Shown here piece by piece: positions 57,247 to 64,000 of a DNA stretch of 64,000 nt. The DNA lies in NCBI GenBank assembly GCA_026874595.1, contig CM049307.1, positions 38,236,862 to 38,300,861 on the forward strand, in the 5' to 3' direction. The DNA comes from Sipunculus nudus (Eukaryota > Annelida > Sipuncula > Golfingiida > Sipunculidae). Made by a program: the position numbers and the translations under genes. Numbering within the stretch: position 1 is the first letter of the stretch; each line of letters begins with the position of its first letter. Under the pieces are notes generated by a model. It made no database searches, had not been told where the DNA came from, and saw nothing but the letters and a program-made list of their open reading frames with translations.

Positions 57247-57620
57247 CAGGGATTGACATTAATGGTTAATCACTTGCCTGGGGCAAGTAACCAGAAGAAG
57301 GCTCCTACCTGCCCAACTGTGCAAGTTCGTCCAATATAGACCTGTACTCTTTCTTGGAAATGTTATTTTACCATAATATATGGACCTCTGTTTTAAATTA
57401 CCTGTATGTTTATCTGTGCAAATGTTTAAGAGGAATATTATTAATAAACAAAACTTTAAACATGTCTTTTGTTGCAAAATAATCTTGTGGAATGCACTTT
57501 TGTGTTTGTTGCTGCTATCATTGATTCTTGTAGGACAAGTAAAATTCATATAGGGCAAGTAAAAGTTAAATGTTATTTGTCCTACTGAGCAAGTATTTTA
57601 AAGGTTAATATTGAGCCCTG
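57247..57620. mobile_element. hAT-like MITE (CAGGGATTGACATTAA ends)
   Basis: 374 bp. Left end CAGGGATTGACATTAATGG TTAA; right end (reverse) CAGGGCTCAATATTAACC TTTAA. ACTTGCC-type motifs lie inside both ends. The flanks are TA-rich (CTATATAT and TATATACT), so a target duplication cannot be read with confidence. The ends resemble a hAT family common in marine animals. Confidence 0.6.
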
Positions 57621-60600
57621 TATATACTAAAGTGTGGCATGAAATATAACATATCCATTATGGTTAAAGTGAAAATAATTTCTAATCAGAGCCAGCATCC
57701 ATTGGTTAACATTATTAACTGCTTTTTGTACTTTCACCAGGACATAAGCACACTATTGTAAAATTAATTGGAAGTAAAAATACAATTTTCACATAAATAA
57801 CTGAGTATCATATATCATTTGTATATTCAGTACTGGTATTTGAATGAATGTGTTTTTGATATTTGATAATTAAGTAATTTTAAAATTGTAGTGTATAATT
57901 TAAATACAACCAAAATTAAATGAAAATATAGCATTAGAGATGGAAACAATAAAACCTTCTGGAGGGAACGTTTAATTTATATTTGTAAATTATAATATGA
58001 TCATCATCTGATATAATATAACATAATATAAAGTATCATATGATATAATACAGTGTAATAGAAAATAAAACAATGTAATGTTATACTGTATAATGAAATA
58101 TAAATGATTGGAGTATGAAATTTTGTAGAGTTTAACTCCTAAGAACTGTATGCCAACTTACTTGACAATATTCAGGGTTGGACATGGACATCCATGTATA
58201 TATCACATGGACTAAGGGTCTTTTTACCAGGGCTAAGGTAAATCTGTTTAATCCTTATCTGTATCAGGTAACACCTGAACAGGCAATGAAAAACCAATAA
58301 AGAAGACTAGAGTTGTGTTTATTTTTAACCACAGTCATCAAGTTGAGTATGGAAAGAATCTTTCAAGTCCCATGAAACAAGCAGTAGTCCCTTACATCAG
58401 AAGTGAGGTATGTGGTGTCTAAAGTGGGTCCGGGGAAACGTCCAAATACAGGGGTTAGTGATACCAGGAGCTTATTGAGGGACCAAGTACAAACCTCTCC
58501 AGTATGTTTTGGTATGTTTACCTTTATATTCTATGAACACGTTCAGTTGGTTCAGAACCAGCAGGGATCATCACAAAAGCAGCATTTTGTAAAGTGGGTG
58601 TCGGGCATTTTTCGTTTACCTTTATGCCCTGCAGTTCCCCACCTTTACGATTGAATCACCAGGGTACATCAGACTATGTCACAAAAGTTAAAAGTGTATG
58701 AAGTAGGTAACAATATGTCTGTTTGCTATATCCTCTGCTGCTTCTGTCTAGCAAATTTGAATCAGCATGGTGTATATGACAGTGCTTTCCTTTCAATAGA
58801 GGTGACATTTAAGCTGCCATTAAATTATTCATTTATCACAAACAATATATATTCTTCGACAGGAGTCACTAAGTACAAAATAATGTTTTTTTAACTGAGC
58901 TGGCCCTTTCTGTTTGCTTCATATTCACTAAATTTTCACCTCCACTAGCTGGTGGTCAACAGACCTGGCATGGAGAACTCCTCCAGGAACAGTCCATTTA
59001 GATATTAGTGATCCCCTCAGTTGTTTCATACAGCAGGCCTGTATTATACATCAGTATCTGAATGCAGTCAGACCCATATAGATATTGCATTATGGAAAAT
59101 TGTCCTGATTTGGGAAGTGGGGGTAAGTAATGGTTTCACTCTATTTTAAGTATTATCAGGCTTTACACAATATGCTGAATCTGCATTTCAGGGATGAGTC
59201 TGGAAAAAGATTATTTGTTCTCTTTTTATAAATATTTACTTAAATGATGATTGCATTTTAGTTAAATAAACATATATGAATTTGTGAATGAATTAGAAAA
59301 AAAAACATTTTCCTTGTTGCATTGTAGTTCATTGTCAAGTTTACCAACAGTGATTATCAGTCATATTTTATTTCATATTCTTGCTTTTTCTGCTGTAATC
59401 TGGCAGAATAGATAGCATGGGTTTCCAGAAGGTAGCAAAAATGGCCACTTGTAAAGGCCAGAAAATGGCATAAAATAAACTCAGTTGTATTCACAGCTGT
59501 ACCATTCAGTGACATAGTACATACAAGTCTTTGCAGTTAGACGGTGAAATTTGTGAAGTTTTGCCAGTATGTTCAGATAAGTCCAGACCAAGTCATTTAC
59601 ATGTACATAACCTAAAACTGTGCTTTACATTTGGTAATTTAATATTGTCCTCAGGTTGTTTACCAGATTAATAATTTTTCGCAAACATGAAGTTGTCCTA
59701 CTGTTTTGCTTCAAGTGTCTTAGTTTCAGTATTGAAATAATTAAGGTGGTCAATAAACTGATTAAGGAAACATACATTAGTCATTATCATGAGAAATTTG
59801 GAACCGTTGCAGTAAGGTTACAGGAATCTGTAAAGTTTTTTAGAGAAAAAGCCAACCAACCTCTTGTCTTTTTTTACGCCTTTGAAATCAAGGACTTCTT
59901 AATCCTTTATATATCTGTTCTCTTGACTCTGTATGTAACAGAATTTTTTAGTTTGATTTAGTGGTTTTCAAGTTCTCTCAAGGCCGCCCATGTGTGCTTT
60001 GGCCTTTACTGACTGAAAGCAGATCATCTCAGCATACCTGACCCTGCGTGACTTGTGAACTAGGCAATAAAGAAATTATTTAGGGTGCTTTATTGCCCCC
60101 AGAACTTCACTAAAATTGTTCATACATGTGGTATTTCCTCTTTTACATACTTCTGATAATGTACTTCATTTGTATTGGTGCTATCAAAATGTAATATTAA
60201 CAGCAGTTCCTTATTGTAACTCCAGTGTGTAAACTTGACTTCATGAAAACCCTGGAATGTGATCAATGATATGTCTTCCGTGCATGATACAATCAAGTGC
60301 CTAGGGGTCATTAAGTGTTTGTGTGTTGGGGTTTATTTATTCAGATTGTCAATATGTTTATGAGTTATTACACTTATTAGGTAGCAGATATATCCAGATC
60401 AATGTAACTTTTTTATAGTGATTTAAAGCTGTGTCTGATAAGAGCCAACAAATATATTTTTTTCCTAACAGAATAAACATTGTGGTTCAAATTGTAAAGC
60501 CATTATTCCATAACCAAACATATCTTTATGTATCTAAGAAAAGTACCTAAGCACTTGAACTTGTTTTAAATATACATGTATGTTTTAAAGTCCAGTCTTC

Positions 60601-61275
60601 ATAGACAAATTGTTTATCTGGTGTATGGTGATATAGGGAAACATTTCCTTAGAATTAAAAACAAATCTTTCAGGATAATATATACAATGGAACCTGTCTG
60701 AAAGACCACCTGCCTAGTAAAACCACCAGTCTAGTAAAACAACACATTCTTATTAATAATGACTGAACTCTCTACTAAGACTACCTGCAAATTTAGACCA
60801 AGTACTTTTAGCCAGTCCCATTCGTAGTCTTATTATTCATTTTATTACACTGCGAAGACAACTCCTGTAGGTTACAAAAGGTTTCTGATCTATAGTTATC
60901 TGCAACCATCCCAACCAAAATGAAAAAATACTTCATTAGGGTGGTCTTCATCATAAAGTCCATTATCTGTTGGCAATTGATTTGTGTATGTCATTTGTCA
61001 AAAACTTTAAGTTTCTGTTAAAACTGCAGAGATAAAAGCCTACTAGTCACTGTGGACTCAACTGCAATGCAATTGATATTGTTAATCAATTAATCAATTA
61101 TACCTGACATGCCAAAAATTATTGTTAATACATCCCAGCATACACCCAGATGTGATTAAATTCAGTGACCATATGCAGAGCTTTTGAAAGTTGCAGTTTT
61201 GATTACAGGTCATTGCAGCAGCAGCAAATTTGTCAGTGGTTTGGCAGACTTTAGAAAGGTCACCATAACCAGAGG
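57621..61275. other. Non-coding stretch
   Basis: AT-rich. A TATAATATAACATAATAT-like simple region lies at about 57990-58090. Near 60690 is an AACCTGTCTGAAAGACCACC phrase related to the tandem units at 62371-62788. Frames at 58403-58654 and 59656-59961 match nothing recognised. Confidence 0.45.
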
Positions 61276-61790
61276 TAGTGGTGGGCCGATCATCAAGTTT
61301 TTTCGAAAGTCAGTCGGTTTGCTGCCACTTTCAAGCGCTCGATTACCAAAGGCAACTATTGATTATATCATACTCATGATTGTTTTTTCCAGAATGCAAA
61401 ATCCAAAAATTATATAGGCCTGTAGTTTTCCTGGCGGGCCTGTGAAACCAGTATGCATGTCAGCAGTCGTCATAATTGTTATAAAATGAAGTATTCATGA
61501 GGGCCAGCAAGTATAGATGTCCTGGACTGTGGTTTAATTCTTCATTATTATAATTAATTAAAATTAAACTTTGAAAAGCATATCTTAGTAATAAAAGGAA
61601 ATTATAAAAAAGGCAAGACTTCTTTTCCGAAGGTAGAATTACTTAGACATATGGGCTTGGTTAAGAGAGTACAGTTTTACAGATAATTGCATATTTCTTT
61701 ACATTTGTCTGAACCAATTAATAATCGATCATCTATCGGTTTGCCCAAACCGATGATCGATTATGAAAAAGGAACCGACTCCCACCACTA
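61276..61790. mobile_element. hAT-like MITE (TAGTGGTGGG ends)
   Basis: 515 bp. A 10-bp perfect inverted end TAGTGGTGGG is at both termini. Flanking 8-bp repeats ACCAGAGG (61268-61275) and AGCAGAGG (61791-61798) match at seven of eight. An internal hairpin (61721-61764, arms ATAATCGATCAT and ATGATCGATTAT) lies near the right end. Confidence 0.7.
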
Positions 61791-61798
61791 AGCAGAGG

Positions 61799-62370
61799 AC
61801 CCTTTTCTTCAACAGAGATATTAGGAACATATCTGACAGAATTAGTTGATATAAAGGAAAAAAGATTCAGATTTCAACATACAGCTATGTTGGATTTCAG
61901 TAAAAAAATTGAAAAAATTGGCTTTAAATAAAAGGTGGTTTTAGTATACGAGCACTTTATTGGCTGGGTATAATATGGAAGGCTCACTTTCTGTTTAAAA
62001 TGCAAGTACTAAATCAAAGAAACATTGATCAATTTGTTACTATTACCCTTATCCTGCATTAATCTAATCGGGGTAGCTACACGGTTATGCTGATTACATG
62101 TATTAATCCTGTCATCAAACATGAGTGGTGTGGGTGTACACTTGATCGGTAATAAATTGTTGGCTGCGATGTGATACATGGCCCACCACTGTTAACCCGG
62201 GTCATCTTATCATTTAGGATTTATCATAACATTCACTATCAGTGTGAACATGATGGAGTCGCCCACCTGTTCATGCTCTGGACTCGTGGAATTTACCAGG
62301 AATTTAAAGGCTCAATGTTAGTCTGTACATGTAGAGTGAAACCTGTGTATTAAAACCACCAGTATGACAG
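61799..62370. other. Non-coding stretch
   Basis: No feature recognised; it runs into the 32-bp tandem array. Confidence 0.4.
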
Positions 62371-62788
62371 GGCAAAAGTGGAATTAATTCACAGGTTTTC
62401 TAGCCAAAAGTAGTCTTAATTCACAGGTTTTCTAGCCAAAAGTGGTCTTAATTCACAGGTTTTCTAGCCAAAAGTGGTCTTAATTCACAGGTTGACTAGC
62501 CAAAAGTGGTCTTAATTTACAGGTGTTCCAGGCAAAGGTGGTCTTAATTCCAGGTTGTCCGGCCAAATTGGTGATAATTCACAGGTTGTCTGGCCTAAAG
62601 TGTGGTCTTAATCCTCAGATTGTCTGGCCAAAAGTGGTCTTAATTAACAGGTTGTCAAGCCAAAAGTGCTTGGTCATGATTCACAGGACGTCTGGCCAAA
62701 AGAGGTCTTAATTCAAAGGTTGTCTGGCCAAATGTGGTCTTAATTCAAAGGTTGTCTGGCCAAATGTGGTCTTAATTCACAGGTTTTC
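62371..62788 (+). repeat. ~32-bp tandem repeat (13 units)
   Basis: The unit approximates GGTCTTAATTCACAGGTTTT CTAGCCAAAAGT. Left units are nearly identical and right units carry changes (TTGTCTGGCC). Related single phrases occur near 60690 and 62335, suggesting local expansion from an interspersed repeat. Confidence 0.85.
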
Positions 62789-64000
62789 GTATCAGACTAG
62801 TCATTTATAGTAAGTAGCGGATCCAGGTTTTTACAAACAGGGGGGGGGGGGGCGGGCTGGAGAGTACTGAAGGCGAACAAAACTTTTCCAAGGATCTTAT
62901 GATGTATTATTTTTAAAATAATAAAATGTGCCCCCACATTCCCCCTTGTATCAAAGCCTGACAATCAATATGAATGCCTTTGGTTAACTGACCAAGTCCA
63001 AGTCCAGTTTCAGTTCCAACAGGTCTTAGGGTGGGGGTGGGGCATGAGATGGACATTTCTCTCTGTTTGTAATCTTACAAGCAGGACAGTAGAATATAGA
63101 AAAGACTGAGATTATATGGCCACTCTTGTAGGAAGGTATGTGTGAAACCTAAATGGATGAATTGTTTTCTTCTAAAAATGTGCACAGATGAAATATGCAT
63201 GGTTGAGATCTATGAAGTGTGAGTGAGGTTTAGAAATTTGATATTGATACTTAAAAATGCTTCATACTGTAATAATAATAATCGATAATAAGAAATAGTA
63301 ATTATACAGTGCTAATTTTCTGATAGTCAGCCTCACAGTGCCAAGACACGCACTCACTCATACCCATATACAGACCAAATGAAATCTTTTTTTTTTTTTA
63401 TTAAATTAGGAATATATTTAAAAGCACTTAATCTGTTGCATTATAAAACATTTATTTAATGTTTAAATATAATGCAATGAATTTACAGGAACTTTCAGTG
63501 GCATTGTTTCTCACTAACTCACAAAAATGTTAACTGTCACCCATTTGTCATTGTTAAGAGACAGTACATGAAACTTGATGAATGGTTTGTGATAACTCAT
63601 TACAATCAGTCATTAAAAAAAAAACTTCCTAGAAGTGATTGTTTCTCTAACATTTTCAATGATCAGCTATATCAGTTGTTTACTAAAGTCATGGTGCAAG
63701 CCTGGTGTGACAGCAGGCAACTGTTTGTTGACTAATGGTGAATAAAGTTCTGTGTCCCTCAGCAACTGCCACTTGAATACTGCCATTTGACAAGACCTCC
63801 ATTTTGTTATTTCCCCTGTTATTATGGGATTGACTACAATACATTGATTCCTTATTTTTTTGCAACTACAGCATTCCGCATTAGCATATTTGTCAGACCT
63901 CCCTGAAATTTATTCTTTTACCCAGAGGGAAATTGTAAATGTGTCATGGCAATATCACATTTTTAACTGCAGAAGACAGGAAAAGACACCAGGAATTTTA
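62789..64000. other. Non-coding stretch to window end
   Basis: A G run lies at about 62840-62852, preceded by AGTAGCGGATCCAGG, which resembles the left end of the CAGGGG...CCCCTG element family; no matching right end was found. A T run lies at about 63388-63400. No exon seen. Confidence 0.4.

Noticed and set aside
58403-58654. VSGIFRLPLCP as a possible second exon (GIF...) of a GFPT gene
   Set aside because: No AG acceptor before GGC ATT TTT, and the residues after GIF do not match GFPT.

Overview
The window is nuclear DNA from an intron-rich animal with an AT-rich, repeat-dense genome. Coding exons are short, and most of the sequence is introns and intergenic DNA filled with transposon relics and tandem repeats. 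A DNA polymerase beta gene very close to the vertebrate one argues against flies and nematodes, which lack it. Several dispersed repeats resemble ones I associate with marine molluscs: core tandem arrays between conserved ends, and a GGGACCCATGGGTCAC motif. A mollusc or another lophotrochozoan is my best guess, as inference only.

Layout. At 889-1059 (minus) is the first coding exon of LRPAP1 (RAP, the LDL-receptor-family chaperone); the rest lies left of the window. Head to head with it, 356 bp away, is a complete two-exon FADD adaptor gene (plus, 1416-4642; death effector domain plus death domain, 192 residues). FADD converges with a complete POLB gene (minus, 38680 down to 12722; 13 coding exons, 336 residues, all exon phases agree, lyase and polymerase active-site residues present). 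About 530 bp upstream of POLB, on the opposite strand, is a likely 7-nt coding mini-exon (ATG TGT G, then a donor) at 39211-39217. It fits the MCG... start of an N-terminal-nucleophile amidotransferase such as GFPT1 or asparagine synthetase; no second exon was found, so 39218-64000 is either its first intron or intergenic.

Repeats. (1) Composite elements carry ~280-300 bp tandem cores between conserved ends at 2688-3850, 6201-8640, 34234-36945, 52440-53371 (minus) and 47114-49992. The first four share a core with the palindrome GGTGGCGCCACC; the last has a core packed with TGACCT nuclear-receptor half-sites. (2) A 2.7-kb satellite of ~20-bp units lies in POLB intron 10. (3) Several DNA transposons have inverted ends and target duplications, the clearest being a 1.4-kb hAT-like element at 44689-46105 with a perfect 8-bp duplication. 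(4) tRNA-derived SINEs are present, one with a perfect 16-bp duplication at 31934-32374. (5) There are microsatellites and hairpins.

The genes are housekeeping or signalling genes with no obvious joint pathway: an ER chaperone, a death-receptor adaptor, a base-excision repair polymerase and perhaps a hexosamine or asparagine enzyme. I saw no CRISPR array, operon or clearly new protein system. The most unusual material is the composite tandem-core elements and their receptor-site arrays.
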